Notes: generated by a model not told the origin, from the sequence alone. A DNA stretch of 64,000 nucleotides from Planomicrobium okeanokoites (GCF_003428875.1 NZ_QQRS01000001.1:496001-560000); one strand, 5' to 3'; shown: positions 44,727-53,448, counted from the stretch's first letter. Numbers and translations are program-made.

Positions 44727-45863
44727 CTATTGGTTTTGCCCCTTCATGGCTTGGCGTGCTTCAGTCATCTGCTTCCACACTGAACCTTCCGCTTCTTCGC
44801 CTTGTTCAATACGGGCAATCGCCATTTTGATTTGAAGCTTCACTTCAAATTCCGTATCATTTTCAGCTTCCTTAAGTGCAGGAAGCGCTGTTTCTGTGCC
44901 GGTTTCATAAAGGAACATAGCGGCACGCCAGCGGACCAGCTTGTTTTTATCTTTTAAAGTTTCAATCATGATCGGTTCGAACTCTGCGAATCCTAAATCG
45001 CTGATTGTATCACCTGCAGTTCTGCGGACTGCCCAGCTTTTATCTTTCATTGCACGTTCGATATACGGCACGACCGCCTTGTCATCAATATCTCCCAGAT
45101 AGATCGCAGCCTGTCTGCGGATCGACATTTTTTCGTCATCAAGCGCCTTATCCAGCAGCGGCAGATCCTCAAGATCCGCTTCGATCATCTGGTCGAGCAA
45201 CTGGAAACGCGTTTCCCATTCGGGTACATCGAATTCTGCCGCCGTCACTTTTCTTCCGCGTGAAACGGCTTCCTGTTTTTCAGCATCTTTAGGCTGAGTC
45301 AATGCATCCAGCCGCTCCTGCGGATAAGCCGCTTCGATTTCTTCCACGACATTTTTGCCGATTTCATCTTTTTCACCGTATCGTACACCGTAATCCGCCC
45401 ACTTTCGCTGCAGCAGGTAGTTTTCTTCTGTCGGATCCATGACTATGCTCATTGCTGTGACAAAACGCTCGGGCATACCAAAACGTTCCTCTGAAGCGTT
45501 ATCAAATACTTTCACCTGCAGCGGTATGCCTTTGAACTCCTGAACGTGGACATATACTTCCCCGTAATGCTCATCCAGTGCTATTTCCTGTTCCATATTG
45601 TCACTGTCTTCTCCAAGTGCTCTGCGGACATCGGCAAGGATGTTTTCCCAGCCGAATTTGGCGATCCTTTCGACCGCAAGGAAATCTGCGACGTGGTACA
45701 CGCCTTTTACACCTTCGATCGCCAGGATGTTTTGAATTTCCTTTGGTGCACCTTCGGGATTGTCCTGGCTATAATTATGGCTTTTGCCGAATGGCAGCTC
45801 CTGATCTATGATCACTTTCATCGTATTCGGGCTTGGTGTAGGTTCAATCGTTTTGATCTTCAC
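44727..45863 (-). CDS. ypgR: CvfC/YpgR-type NifU-N and HEAT-repeat protein
   Basis: A 378-aa protein. The N-terminal domain (about 1-90: PSPNTMKVIIDQ, IEGVKGVYHVADFLAVER) is NFU/NifU-N-like. A middle region (VYVHVQEFKGIPLQVKVFD, MPERF) and C-terminal HEAT repeats follow (about 240-350, RRQAAIYLGDI, RRTAGDTISDLG, RWRAAMFLYE). It matches staphylococcal conserved virulence factor C and B. subtilis YpgR; mechanism unknown. GTG at 45863 lies seven nt after AGGAGG. Third gene after ypgQ and yfmR. Confidence 0.88.
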   Translation of the reverse strand: MKIKTIEPTPSPNTMKVIIDQELPFGKSHNYSQDNPEGAPKEIQNILAIEGVKGVYHVADFLAVERIAKFGWENILADVRRALGEDSDNMEQEIALDEHYGEVYVHVQEFKGIPLQVKVFDNASEERFGMPERFVTAMSIVMDPTEENYLLQRKWADYGVRYGEKDEIGKNVVEEIEAAYPQERLDALTQPKDAEKQEAVSRGRKVTAAEFDVPEWETRFQLLDQMIEADLEDLPLLDKALDDEKMSIRRQAAIYLGDIDDKAVVPYIERAMKDKSWAVRRTAGDTISDLGFAEFEPIMIETLKDKNKLVRWRAAMFLYETGTETALPALKEAENDTEFEVKLQIKMAIARIEQGEEAEGSVWKQMTEARQAMKGQNQ

Positions 45864-45888
45864 AAAAATCCCTCCTGTAACTATTGGT

Positions 45889-47772
45889 TCATCCCTCAGC
45901 CAGCTCCTGTAGATAAGTCCAGCGGTCCAGCTTCTCATCGTATTTTTCAGTCAATTCATCGACTTCAGCTGTGAGTTCCCGTAATTTATCGTAATCCGCT
46001 CCAGCTTCAGCCATTTCTTTCTCTCGTTCTTCAATTTTTGATTCCAAGGATGAAATGTCTTCCAGAATGGTATTGTATTCCTGTTGTTCCTTGTACGTCA
46101 TCTTCTTTTTAGGCTCCGTTTTCGGAGCATCCGGTGTCAGGGCAGCCACCGGTATTTTATTATCTTCTGTTAAAGGTGCTTGCTTTTCTTTAATGAATTC
46201 AGAATACAAGCCCTGATATTCTTCTATTCTTCCTGTACCGGTCGTCCATAATTTACGGGCGATACGGTCAAGGAAAAACCGGTCATGCGAAATCGTCAGC
46301 ACAACACCGGGGAATTTCTCAAGAAAATCTTCCAGAACACCGAGTGTCTGGATATCGAGATCATTTGTCGGCTCATCCAGCAATAAGATATTCGGCTGCT
46401 CCATCAATAATTTCAAAAGATACAGACGCTTGCGTTCACCGCCTGACAGTTTCCCGATCTGCGTTCCATGGCCATTGGATGGGAACAGGAAACGCTCGAG
46501 CATCTGAGTGGCAGAAAGGCGGACACCTTTTTCCGCTTCATAATCATTGGAAATTTCCTGGATGTATTCAATCATTCGCTGGGATTCATTCATCTCCGGC
46601 AGATGTTGGGTGAAATGGGCAATTTTTACGGTACTTCCATATTCGAGCTTGCCTTGTGTCGGCTCGTATTCTCCGGCGATAATTTTCATAAGTGTGGATT
46701 TACCTGCTCCGTTAGGACCTACAATCCCGATACGGTCACCACCCTGAAGCAGGAAGTCGAATCCGCTGAAAACTTGTTTATCACCGAAGGCCATACCGAC
46801 GTTTTTCCCTTCGATGATTTTCTTGCCCAGACGCTGGCTCTGCATCGACAACTCAAGAGAAGTATTGTCGTTTTCTTTTTGTACATTCTCTTTAATTTCA
46901 TCGAAGCGCTGTATACGGGCTTTCTGCTTCGTCGAACGCGCCTTGGCTCCGCGCCGGATCCATTTCAGTTCTGAACGGAAGCGGTTTTCAAGTTTTTGCT
47001 GGGAAGCTGCCGCCATTTCTTCGCGCAATGCACGATTTTCCAAATAGTCTCCATAATTCCCTTTATGTGTATACATGGTCTGGTCCGCTATTTCGAATAT
47101 ATGCGTAGAAACCGCATCCAGGAAGTAACGGTCATGCGTCACGAAAAGCATGGCCGAATTCATGCGCAGCAATGTTTCCTGCAGCCATTCAGTTGACAGG
47201 GCGTCCAGATGGTTTGTCGGCTCATCCAACAGGATCAGATCACAGGGCTCGATCAATGCTTTTGCAAGCGCTACACGCTTCCGCTGTCCACCCGATAATT
47301 CACCAATCGGACGATCGAACATATCGATGCCCAGTTTAGTAAGCGCAGTTTTTGCCAATGCATTGATATCCCAGGCATTTTCGCGTTCCATGCCTTCCTG
47401 TATTTTCATCAGTTCGTCCTGCAGTTCAGTTGAACTAGAGTCGGTCATCATATTGGACAAAGCCTGTTCATAAGATCGATTCAACTGAAGAATAGGCGAG
47501 TCTCCGGAGAATACAGTTTCAAGCACTGTCAATGATTCATCAAATTCAGGGTCTTGCTTTAAATACGTAATCTCGTATTTTTTAGGATGATCCATCGCAA
47601 TCGAATCCGCATCCATCTCACCAGCCACAATTGACATTAATGTCGACTTGCCAGTTCCATTGACGCCGATCAATCCGGCACGGTCCCCTGGATATAATGA
47701 AAATTCAACATTCTTGAATAAAGTTTTAGCTCCGACCGTTTTGGTCAGTTTCGTAATATTTAAGTGGCTCAT
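45889..47772 (-). CDS. yfmR: ABC-F translation factor (YfmR/Uup type)
   Basis: A 627-aa soluble ABC-F ATPase. Domain 1 has GVNGTGKST, LSGGQRKR and LLLDEPTNHLD. The linker holds the RRGAKARSTKQKARI motif. Domain 2 has GPNGAGKST, LSGGERKR and LLLDEPTNDLD, and a C-terminal coiled coil (about 555-620) typical of Uup/YfmR. YfmR relieves ribosome stalling, including at proline stretches. Its start overlaps the ypgQ stop (ATGA). Confidence 0.92.
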   Translation of the reverse strand: MSHLNITKLTKTVGAKTLFKNVEFSLYPGDRAGLIGVNGTGKSTLMSIVAGEMDADSIAMDHPKKYEITYLKQDPEFDESLTVLETVFSGDSPILQLNRSYEQALSNMMTDSSSTELQDELMKIQEGMERENAWDINALAKTALTKLGIDMFDRPIGELSGGQRKRVALAKALIEPCDLILLDEPTNHLDALSTEWLQETLLRMNSAMLFVTHDRYFLDAVSTHIFEIADQTMYTHKGNYGDYLENRALREEMAAASQQKLENRFRSELKWIRRGAKARSTKQKARIQRFDEIKENVQKENDNTSLELSMQSQRLGKKIIEGKNVGMAFGDKQVFSGFDFLLQGGDRIGIVGPNGAGKSTLMKIIAGEYEPTQGKLEYGSTVKIAHFTQHLPEMNESQRMIEYIQEISNDYEAEKGVRLSATQMLERFLFPSNGHGTQIGKLSGGERKRLYLLKLLMEQPNILLLDEPTNDLDIQTLGVLEDFLEKFPGVVLTISHDRFFLDRIARKLWTTGTGRIEEYQGLYSEFIKEKQAPLTEDNKIPVAALTPDAPKTEPKKKMTYKEQQEYNTILEDISSLESKIEEREKEMAEAGADYDKLRELTAEVDELTEKYDEKLDRWTYLQELAEG

Positions 47773-48404
47773 GCATTACCATCCGTTTCTTTTTTAAGTT
47801 GCTCTAAAAAGGATAGCATAAATTGATGCCGTTCATCAGCTATTTGCCTTCCAGTGCCAGTATTCATCATGTTTTTCAGAAGCAATAATTTTTCATAAAA
47901 ATGTGTTGCGCTGCTTGTCGGCTTGTCGCGGTATTCCTGCTCACTCATTTCGTTTCTCGGCTTTTCATCCCAATCATAAAGTTTTCGCCCGCGGGCCCCT
48001 CCGTACGCAAAAGTCCTGGCGATTCCGACAGCCCCTATCGCATCAAGCCTGTCAGCGTCCTGGACGACTTTCGCTTCGATGCTTGAAGGTGCTTCCCCGT
48101 TGCCGCCTTTAAATGAAACCTGGCGGATGATGTCGGTGATCCGGCTCTTTTGCTCTACTGATAAATCAAGTAAATCCAAAATTTCCGATTCGGGATCTGA
48201 ATTTCCTTCCTTATATTTGGGATCGGAAACATCATGGAGCAGGATTGCCAATTCAACGATGAATGGATCAGCTGCTTCTTTTTCCATGATACGATCCGCA
48301 TTGGCAAGAACCCTTTCTATATGCTGCCAATCATGGCTGGCATCAAAAGTGTCATATACCTCTTTCACTTTTACTTTGCATTTACTTAATATACTTTTCT
48401 GCAT
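47769..48404 (-). CDS. ypgQ: HD-domain phosphohydrolase (YpgQ/YedJ-type)
   Basis: A 211-aa HD-superfamily metal-dependent phosphohydrolase. HDWQHIERV supplies the first His, LAILLHDVSD the HD pair and VQDADRLDAIGA the distal Asp. YpgQ-type enzymes hydrolyse nucleotides. ATG at 48404 with GAGGAG seven nt before. First gene of ypgQ-yfmR-ypgR. Confidence 0.88.
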   Translation of the reverse strand: MQKSILSKCKVKVKEVYDTFDASHDWQHIERVLANADRIMEKEAADPFIVELAILLHDVSDPKYKEGNSDPESEILDLLDLSVEQKSRITDIIRQVSFKGGNGEAPSSIEAKVVQDADRLDAIGAVGIARTFAYGGARGRKLYDWDEKPRNEMSEQEYRDKPTSSATHFYEKLLLLKNMMNTGTGRQIADERHQFMLSFLEQLKKETDGNA

Positions 48405-48550
48405 TCTCCCGCTCCTCTGTCTAAAAAACATTTTTCTTGTGTCTGCAATGTGAAATTGACGGTTCCATGGGCTTCGTGTATAGTATAAGCCATCCATTAT
48501 TACTATATTAATGGTACCACGAAAGTACTCAATACCGAGGGGGAACGTGC

Positions 48551-48760
48551 ATGCACCAGGGAATCGTAAAATGGTTTAACACGGAAAAAGGCTATGGTTT
48601 TATTGAGTATAACGATGGCGATGATGTATTCGTCCACTTTACCGGCATTAAAGGCGAAGGATTTCGCACATTGCAGGAAGGCAAACCCGTCTCGTTCGAG
48701 ATAATTGATGGAAATCGTGGTCCGCAAGCCGCAAATGTAGTTCAGCTGGACTCGGAGTAA
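48551..48760 (+). CDS. csp: cold shock protein (CspA/CspB family)
   Basis: A 69-aa classical cold-shock protein with [15 protein letters not shown] (RNP1) and DDVFVHF (RNP2), ending [16 protein letters not shown] chaperone. GAGGGGG lies upstream. Its short leader has small palindromes (CCATTA/TAATGG) but not the long alternative stems of the csp at 15612. A terminator follows. Confidence 0.94.
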   Translation: MHQGIVKWFNTEKGYGFIEYNDGDDVFVHFTGIKGEGFRTLQEGKPVSFEIIDGNRGPQAANVVQLDSE

Positions 48761-48788
48761 TTTAAAGAATTTATGTGAGCATAGCAAA

Positions 48789-48820
48789 AGCAGAAACGGG
48801 GTTTCCGTTTCTGCTTTTTT
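48789..48820. terminator. bidirectional terminator
   Basis: GCAGAAACGG pairs with CCGTTTCTGC, followed by TTTTTT; between the csp and the convergent zinc-finger gene. Confidence 0.9.
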
Positions 48821-49013
48821 ATTTGTTTGATCCTGTCTTATTCAACTCATTGCCTAAAAATTGCAATTGGGTGCCGATGGTGCAATTGCTAATACAGAAA
48901 CGGTGGGCGGCGGTCTTGCCTTCATCTTTACGGATTTGCGCCCTGACGAAGCAACCTTCACAGTACGTATTTAACATTTCATCTATTTCGTTTATAATCG
49001 ATAATTTATTCAC
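48819..49013 (-). CDS. small zinc-finger protein (YpeQ-like)
   Basis: A 64-aa protein with a four-Cys pattern, CEGCFVR then CISNCTIG (with a nearby His), typical of the small Bacillus zinc-finger family that includes YpeQ. GTG start with AGAGGTG before it. Function unknown; position beside ypdP/ypdQ fits the yp- block. Confidence 0.82.
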   Translation of the reverse strand: MNKLSIINEIDEMLNTYCEGCFVRAQIRKDEGKTAAHRFCISNCTIGTQLQFLGNELNKTGSNK

Positions 49014-49059
49014 ACAGTCACCTCTTATTAAATTGCCGTTTCATCATTTTACTACTTGT

Positions 49060-49088
49060 TTGTTTTTTATTCCAACAATAGTTATACT
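49060..49088 (+). promoter_or_regulatory. sigma-A promoter of ypdP
   Basis: TTGTTT (49060-49065), 17-nt spacer, TATACT (49083-49088); places the riboswitch in the leader. Confidence 0.7.
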
Positions 49089-49111
49089 GTCAAAGGATAT
49101 TTTAATGTCCA

Positions 49112-49150
49112 AGCGGTTCGTGAACTCCCGCTTCACCAAAACTAAGGAGG
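49112..49150 (+). ncRNA. preQ1-I riboswitch
   Basis: The compact aptamer AGCGG-TTC...CCCGCT followed by the A-rich ACCAAAACTAAGG tail matches preQ1-I in order and length (34 nt to CTAA, the same as the B. subtilis queC aptamer as I recall it). The tail runs into the AAGGAGG site, so ligand binding would block translation. The downstream gene is a queuosine-precursor transporter. The L1 segment that forms the P2 pseudoknot is less typical here. Confidence 0.8.
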
Positions 49151-49157
49151 AAATAAT

Positions 49158-49847
49158 TTGTTCAATGAATTTTTGGGCCTCGGTTTTGTCGTGGCCAATT
49201 TTGCAATGCTTATAATTATGTACAAGTTCTTCGGAAAATCCGGTTTATTCGCCTGGGTGGCCATGTCGACAATATTGGCTAATATCCAAGTGACTAAAAC
49301 AATCGAAATCATCGGCTTGACTGCTACCCTGGGAAACAGTTTATACGCCTCGACTTTTCTCGCTACAGATATACTGAATGAAAAGTATGGAAAAAAAGAA
49401 GCGAAAAAAGCGGTCTGGCTTGGATTTTCAGCCTTGCTGGTCATGGTCATCGCTATGCAATTCGGACTCCAATTCATTCCTGGAGAAAGTGATTTCGCCC
49501 ACGGATCACTGGAAACTATTTTCGGGCTGGTTCCGCAAATCGCTTTTGCGAGTATGATCGCTTATCTGGCTAGTCAGCATATCGACGTGCTGATTTTCTC
49601 TGCTCTCCGGAAGATCTTTCCGAAAGACAGCCAATTCTGGATCCGTAATAATGGATCGACATTATTGAGCCAGCTGCTGGATACTTTAATTTTCACCAGT
49701 ATCGCATTTTACGGCTTATTCCCATTCGATGTGTGGATCCAAATCTTCATTTCGACATATATTCTAAAATTCATCGTGTCCATTCTTGATACGCCGTTCG
49801 GCTATCTTGCCAAAATGATCACGCCAAATGATGAAAAGCGGGTGTAG
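49158..49847 (+). CDS. ypdP: queuosine precursor transporter (YhhQ/YpdP family)
   Basis: A 229-aa membrane protein with six or so helices. It has the family segments ILANIQVTKTIEI and TFLATDILNEKYGKKEAKKAVWLGF, and NNGSTLLSQLLDTLIFTSIAF. It imports preQ0/preQ1 for queuosine tRNA modification. TTG at 49158 is eight nt after AAGGAGG. It forms an operon with ypdQ, four nt apart, under the preQ1 riboswitch. Confidence 0.92.
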   Translation: MFNEFLGLGFVVANFAMLIIMYKFFGKSGLFAWVAMSTILANIQVTKTIEIIGLTATLGNSLYASTFLATDILNEKYGKKEAKKAVWLGFSALLVMVIAMQFGLQFIPGESDFAHGSLETIFGLVPQIAFASMIAYLASQHIDVLIFSALRKIFPKDSQFWIRNNGSTLLSQLLDTLIFTSIAFYGLFPFDVWIQIFISTYILKFIVSILDTPFGYLAKMITPNDEKRV

Positions 49848-49850
49848 CAA

Positions 49851-50246
49851 ATGATTGAAGTTTTTGTCGATGCCGCAACTGCCGGTTCTCCAAAGGTCAG
49901 TGCCGTTGGTGTATTCATCCGCGGCGAAGGCCATTCGATCAAGCACAAAGAGTTTGTCGGTGAAATGGACAACCATGTGGCAGAATTTACAGCTTTGATA
50001 AAAGGACTTGAAATTGCAGCGGAATTGACATCGGAAATGGTTTCGATAAAGTCCGATTCAAAAGTGGTTGTCGATGCATTCGAAAAAGAATTCATCAAAA
50101 ATCCTCTTTATAAACCGCTGCTGGAAGAAGCATTGAAAATCTCCAAAACTTTCACATACTGTTTCATTAAATGGATTCCTGATTCCCAGAATCGCGCAGC
50201 CCACGAGTTGGCTGGCACAGCCCTGCGTGCCAACCGAAAAGAATGA
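49851..50246 (+). CDS. ypdQ: RNase HI-like protein (YpdQ)
   Basis: A 131-aa RNase H fold. FVDAATAGSPKVSAVGVFI carries the first Asp, NHVAEFTALIKGLEIA the Glu, and VSIKSDSKVVVDAF the second Asp. The last acidic position reads AAHELAG in place of the common AD.LA, so catalysis may be altered. It lacks the N-terminal hybrid-binding domain. Confidence 0.87.
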   Translation: MIEVFVDAATAGSPKVSAVGVFIRGEGHSIKHKEFVGEMDNHVAEFTALIKGLEIAAELTSEMVSIKSDSKVVVDAFEKEFIKNPLYKPLLEEALKISKTFTYCFIKWIPDSQNRAAHELAGTALRANRKE

Positions 50247-50333
50247 AAGTATTCAAATATCTTCCTCCAATCAATGCCCAGCTCCGGCTGTTTCTGATAT
50301 GATATAGAGAGTACATGCTATTGGAGGAATTTG

Positions 50334-50543
50334 ATGAGAACAAAATTGGGGACTGCATTGGATATATTCATACTGGTCATTGGACCATGGATTATCTATA
50401 CAAGAATTATTGAAATCATGGAAAGCGGACCAGCGGTCTACCCCATCATTTCAATCGTCATCGTAACATTGGCTGTGATATTCGCCATCTATAACCTATA
50501 TATTCTGTTCAGCGGCAAACAGCAAGACAATACAAGAAAGTAG
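50334..50543 (+). CDS. small two-helix membrane protein
   Basis: A 69-aa protein with two hydrophobic helices (LDIFILVIGPWIIYT; IISIVIVTLAVIFAIYNLYILF) and a charged tail. GGAGG lies six nt before ATG 50334. Family not recognised. Confidence 0.7.
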   Translation: MRTKLGTALDIFILVIGPWIIYTRIIEIMESGPAVYPIISIVIVTLAVIFAIYNLYILFSGKQQDNTRK

Positions 50544-50560
50544 TCCGGAAAGGTGATTTT

Positions 50561-50878
50561 GTGAATTCTGTTCTTTTCTATATAATTCCGCTCATCATTT
50601 ATGCGATTGTGAATAATACGGTGGATAATCTTTATTGGCCTCATTTTTTGCTGCTGTTGGCTTCTTTTGTCGTATTTCAGCTGGCACGCGTGAGATATCC
50701 AAAAGATAAAATTCCAGCAACCGCCAAAGTCACGCAAGGTGCCTTTTATATCTTGACTGTCGCATTCATCTTCCGCGATCAATTCCTGGAACCATTATTC
50801 ATCAATGTGTTCCTCGGAATCACAATCGGTCTCGTCATCATAGAAATTATGCAAGGCAAAAAACAGGCTTCCAAGTGA
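50561..50878 (+). CDS. hypothetical membrane protein
   Basis: A 105-aa protein with about four hydrophobic segments. GTG at 50561 follows AAAGGTG. It lies 17 nt after the preceding gene, so is probably cotranscribed with it. Family not recognised. Confidence 0.7.
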   Translation: MNSVLFYIIPLIIYAIVNNTVDNLYWPHFLLLLASFVVFQLARVRYPKDKIPATAKVTQGAFYILTVAFIFRDQFLEPLFINVFLGITIGLVIIEIMQGKKQASK

Positions 50879-50892
50879 AGCCTGTTTTTTCT
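50862..50892 (+). terminator. terminator overlapping the stop codon
   Basis: AAAACAGGCTT pairs with AAGCCTGTTTT, followed by T's. Confidence 0.9.
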
Positions 50893-50923
50893 TGATGAAT
50901 AAAAATCATGATATTAAAACAGC

Positions 50924-50954
50924 AAAAAGCGCGCAGACGTTCTCTTAGCTTTTA
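50924..50954. repeat. decayed terminator copy (left, locus 3)
   Basis: AAAAAGCGCGCAGACGTTCT matches the working terminator at 51605-51636 except for one C/G change; the 3' arm TTAGC no longer pairs. Confidence 0.65.
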
Positions 50955-50982
50955 TAGCGTGTCGGGAAAGAAAGCTGGGAAA

Positions 50983-51230
50983 CCGATATTCCGCAAAACA
51001 GCTACGCTTTCCTGGGGGCTTGCAAAAACCCGTGCTCCTGCATCGCTACGCTAGCTTCGTCGCAAAGAGCCGGCCTTGCAAGCTACGGCCAACTCTTAGC
51101 TAACTCGGTCTCGTTACACTTCGCCCGAGTGGATCTCAGCACTTCACTCGTAACGGAGTTGTAAGCCAACTCCGTTACTGCTCCCCTGGGAGTCTTCGCT
51201 ATTTTGCTCCATATCTTAGAAATGCTTTCA
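50983..51230 (+). repeat. family 1 intergenic repeat (locus 3, long form)
   Basis: Ends match the 12347 copy. It also carries an inserted block (CCGTGCTCCTGCATCGCT...AGCTACGGCCAACTC) shared in part with the 22243 copy. The hairpin AACGGAGTTG/CAACTCCGTT is intact. Confidence 0.85.
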
Positions 51231-51290
51231 ATTAAGTAGCAATATATAAAATTAAATTAGTAATGAGAAAGCCGACAAATAGATTCTGCT

Positions 51291-51570
51291 CTACATTAAA
51301 ATATAGCGGCAGGCGGCGAAGAGCAAAGACTTGTCCTCACAAGCTTCGGCATTCTCTTTCCAGCTGGATTCAATGCAAGGCCTGAGACCCCACAGGAAAG
51401 GTTTGATCGAACAGCATTCGAACGAACCTTTCCGACGAAACGCCGAGCACTGCAACGGTTTTTCATGTCTCGAAGTTAAGGCAGCGATGCAGAGAAATGA
51501 GCACTGGGTTTTCGTAGCGAATGAGGAGCATTTGGCATTTCCCAGTTGGACGCGCATGCCTTGTGCGCAA
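51291..51570 (+). repeat. diverged family 2 intergenic repeat (locus 3)
   Basis: Starts CTACATTAAAATATAGCGG, then GCAGGCGGCGA and CCTGAGACCCC as in the inverse of locus 2, and shares TTCATGTCTCGAA...GATGCAGAGA with locus 1. Inverted segments AAAGGTTTG/CGAACCTTT and GCAAATGCT-like pairs can fold. ORFs on both strands here overlap each other and look spurious. Confidence 0.65.
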
Positions 51571-51604
51571 TAACTGAAGAATTCTACAATTTTTCTACAA
51601 TCTG

Positions 51605-51636
51605 AAAAAGCGCGGAGACGTTCTCCGCGCTTTTTT
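51605..51636. terminator. terminator of 51648-51848, right copy (locus 3)
   Basis: AAAGCGCGGAG pairs with CTCCGCGCTTT around ACGTT. Confidence 0.88.
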
Positions 51637-51647
51637 GGATAATATAT

Positions 51648-51848
51648 TCATGCTTCTTCTTCACCAGACTTTTTGGCTTGCTGGACTATAAAGAAAATCC
51701 CGAAAGTTCCAGCCAGCATAGCTGGTACGGATCCGGAGAACATAAAGATCCACTGATCGGTAAACATGGAAATAATCATAAAAATCATTGGAAATCCGAT
51801 TAATAAAAATAATGATACAAATAAGGCAATCTTCGACAAATTCCTCAT
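51648..51848 (-). CDS. small two-helix membrane protein
   Basis: A 66-aa protein with two hydrophobic helices and an acidic tail (KKSGEEEA). An AGGTG lies close before the ATG. A competing frame (51661-51855) is less hydrophobically organised. No family recognised. Confidence 0.6.
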   Translation of the reverse strand: MRNLSKIALFVSLFLLIGFPMIFMIISMFTDQWIFMFSGSVPAMLAGTFGIFFIVQQAKKSGEEEA

Positions 51849-51885
51849 ATAGCACCTACTTTCCGGATTACAAGCAGCAATGCAT

Positions 51886-52392
51886 CTACTTTATGAATTT
51901 CACCATCAAATCTTCATCAATGTATCTGTCCCCTGTTTTCATGGAATGAACTTCTGTCCCATATTTCTCAAAACCGTACCGCAGATAAAAATTCTTTGCC
52001 CTCAAATTATGGCTTGCCACCATCAGATCAAGCTGTTCGAGCCCTTCCCACGTTTCAGCGTATTCCATCAATTTTTTCATAAGATCGTTAGCAGTTCCTG
52101 TACCCCGATAAGCCGGGCTGACATAAACAGCTACGATGGAAGCTCTGTGATTCATCTTGGGCACAGTATTACGCTTCAGCGTCATGTTGCCGATCAGTTT
52201 GCCATCATCATATGCACCGAAGGTTACGGAATGCTCCGAAGCCAATTGTCCACGAGTTTTCTCAATTGGTTTGTTTAAAGCATCTTCATATAAAACGGCG
52301 AATGCATCAGGGGTGTCCAGTAAGGCCTCGAGCCTCAAAATGTTATATGACTCAGCTTCATTCGGTGTGACGATTTTAATTTCCATAAACAT
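51886..52392 (-). CDS. GNAT family N-acetyltransferase
   Basis: A 168-aa GNAT enzyme with VAVYVSPAYRGTGTANDLMKKLMEYA as the acetyl-CoA loop and NFYLRYGFEKYGTE at the C-terminus. Acceptor unknown. Two in-frame ATGs (52392, 52386) are possible; AAGGA precedes both. It lies 11 nt after the S66 peptidase gene. Confidence 0.83.
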   Translation of the reverse strand: MFMEIKIVTPNEAESYNILRLEALLDTPDAFAVLYEDALNKPIEKTRGQLASEHSVTFGAYDDGKLIGNMTLKRNTVPKMNHRASIVAVYVSPAYRGTGTANDLMKKLMEYAETWEGLEQLDLMVASHNLRAKNFYLRYGFEKYGTEVHSMKTGDRYIDEDLMVKFIK

Positions 52393-52403
52393 TTACATCC
52401 TTC

Positions 52404-53414
52404 TCATATGAATTTCTGGGTGACTCTTCCTTTGCCTTCCTTGACTTCCACTTCTGCGAGTGCACCGTTTACAAAAGTGATTTGAGGAGGCATATGTCCG
52501 CAATCCACATCATAGATGAGCGGTATCCCTGACTCTGCTTCAAAATCCATATACATTTTTTCAGCAGTGTAACCTTCTGTCGGATGATTTGCTGCGCTTC
52601 TGCCAAAGAGAATGCCTGCACAATTGTCGAACCATCCAGCATATTTCATCTGAGTCAATGACCGCTTTAAATCCGCTACCGACATTTCACAATTCTCAAG
52701 ATACCAGACTACAGACTCTCCAGGAATGTGCTTTTCCCTGAAACTTTTAACATCGCCATAAGGCGTCCCGGCAAGATGATGGATTACATCGATGCATCCT
52801 CCCAGCAGCCTGCCTTCAAATTTTAACGGTTTGCCGGAAACTGTCTTCCATTCCGTTTCCTCTGTCAAATGAAAGACCATTGGGGATGGATTTTGATGAT
52901 CCCAGCTTTTTTGATGGAATGCTGATGATTCCTGGATGACTTCCCCACCTTTTTCAGTTGTAAGAACATCAATCCATTTAGCTGTGGTTTCATCTTTTTC
53001 CGGACCGCGCAAATCAATGATATTAGTGCCGTGGGCAGTGGCGATGCCCGTATTCAAAGTTATTGTAAGAAGCAGCAGGCTGGTGTCTGAATAGCCGAGG
53101 ATCCATTTAGGACTTATATTACTGAAGTCCAAGTATTCAAGGATTTCGATGAGTAATTCCCCTCCCCATGGCGGGATGATGGCATCAACCGTCGAATCAT
53201 TAAGCATTTCCATCAATTCATGGGCTCTTTCTTTCGCAGGGGCGGATTTAGCATTTTCCTGCGTCCAGGCAGTCTTGCCGATTTTCACTTCAAAACCATT
53301 CTCCTGCTGACGGCTGATCGTCTGCTCAAGAAGTGGATGAAGCTCTTTGTCCACCCCGGATGATGGAGCGGTAATTGCAAGAGTCCTTATATCAGTTGAT
53401 GGATATTGAATCAT
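52404..53414 (-). CDS. S66 family peptidase (LD-carboxypeptidase/MccF-like)
   Basis: A 336-aa serine peptidase. Nucleophile Ser109 is in LGYSDTS; the ENCEMS and DCGHMPPQ segments supply the Glu and His of the S66 triad. There is no signal peptide, so it is cytoplasmic, like MccF-type enzymes that inactivate microcin C-like peptides or LD-carboxypeptidases that recycle wall peptides. The two cannot be separated by eye. Confidence 0.87.
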   Translation of the reverse strand: MIQYPSTDIRTLAITAPSSGVDKELHPLLEQTISRQQENGFEVKIGKTAWTQENAKSAPAKERAHELMEMLNDSTVDAIIPPWGGELLIEILEYLDFSNISPKWILGYSDTSLLLLTITLNTGIATAHGTNIIDLRGPEKDETTAKWIDVLTTEKGGEVIQESSAFHQKSWDHQNPSPMVFHLTEETEWKTVSGKPLKFEGRLLGGCIDVIHHLAGTPYGDVKSFREKHIPGESVVWYLENCEMSVADLKRSLTQMKYAGWFDNCAGILFGRSAANHPTEGYTAEKMYMDFEAESGIPLIYDVDCGHMPPQITFVNGALAEVEVKEGKGRVTQKFI

Positions 53415-53448
53415 ATGAAAACCCCATTTCCTGGTTGCTCTTCAAGTT

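Noticed and set aside
51291-51573. Two overlapping ORFs (88 aa minus, 80 aa plus)
   Set aside because: Both lie within the diverged family 2 repeat; palindromic DNA gives open frames on both strands.
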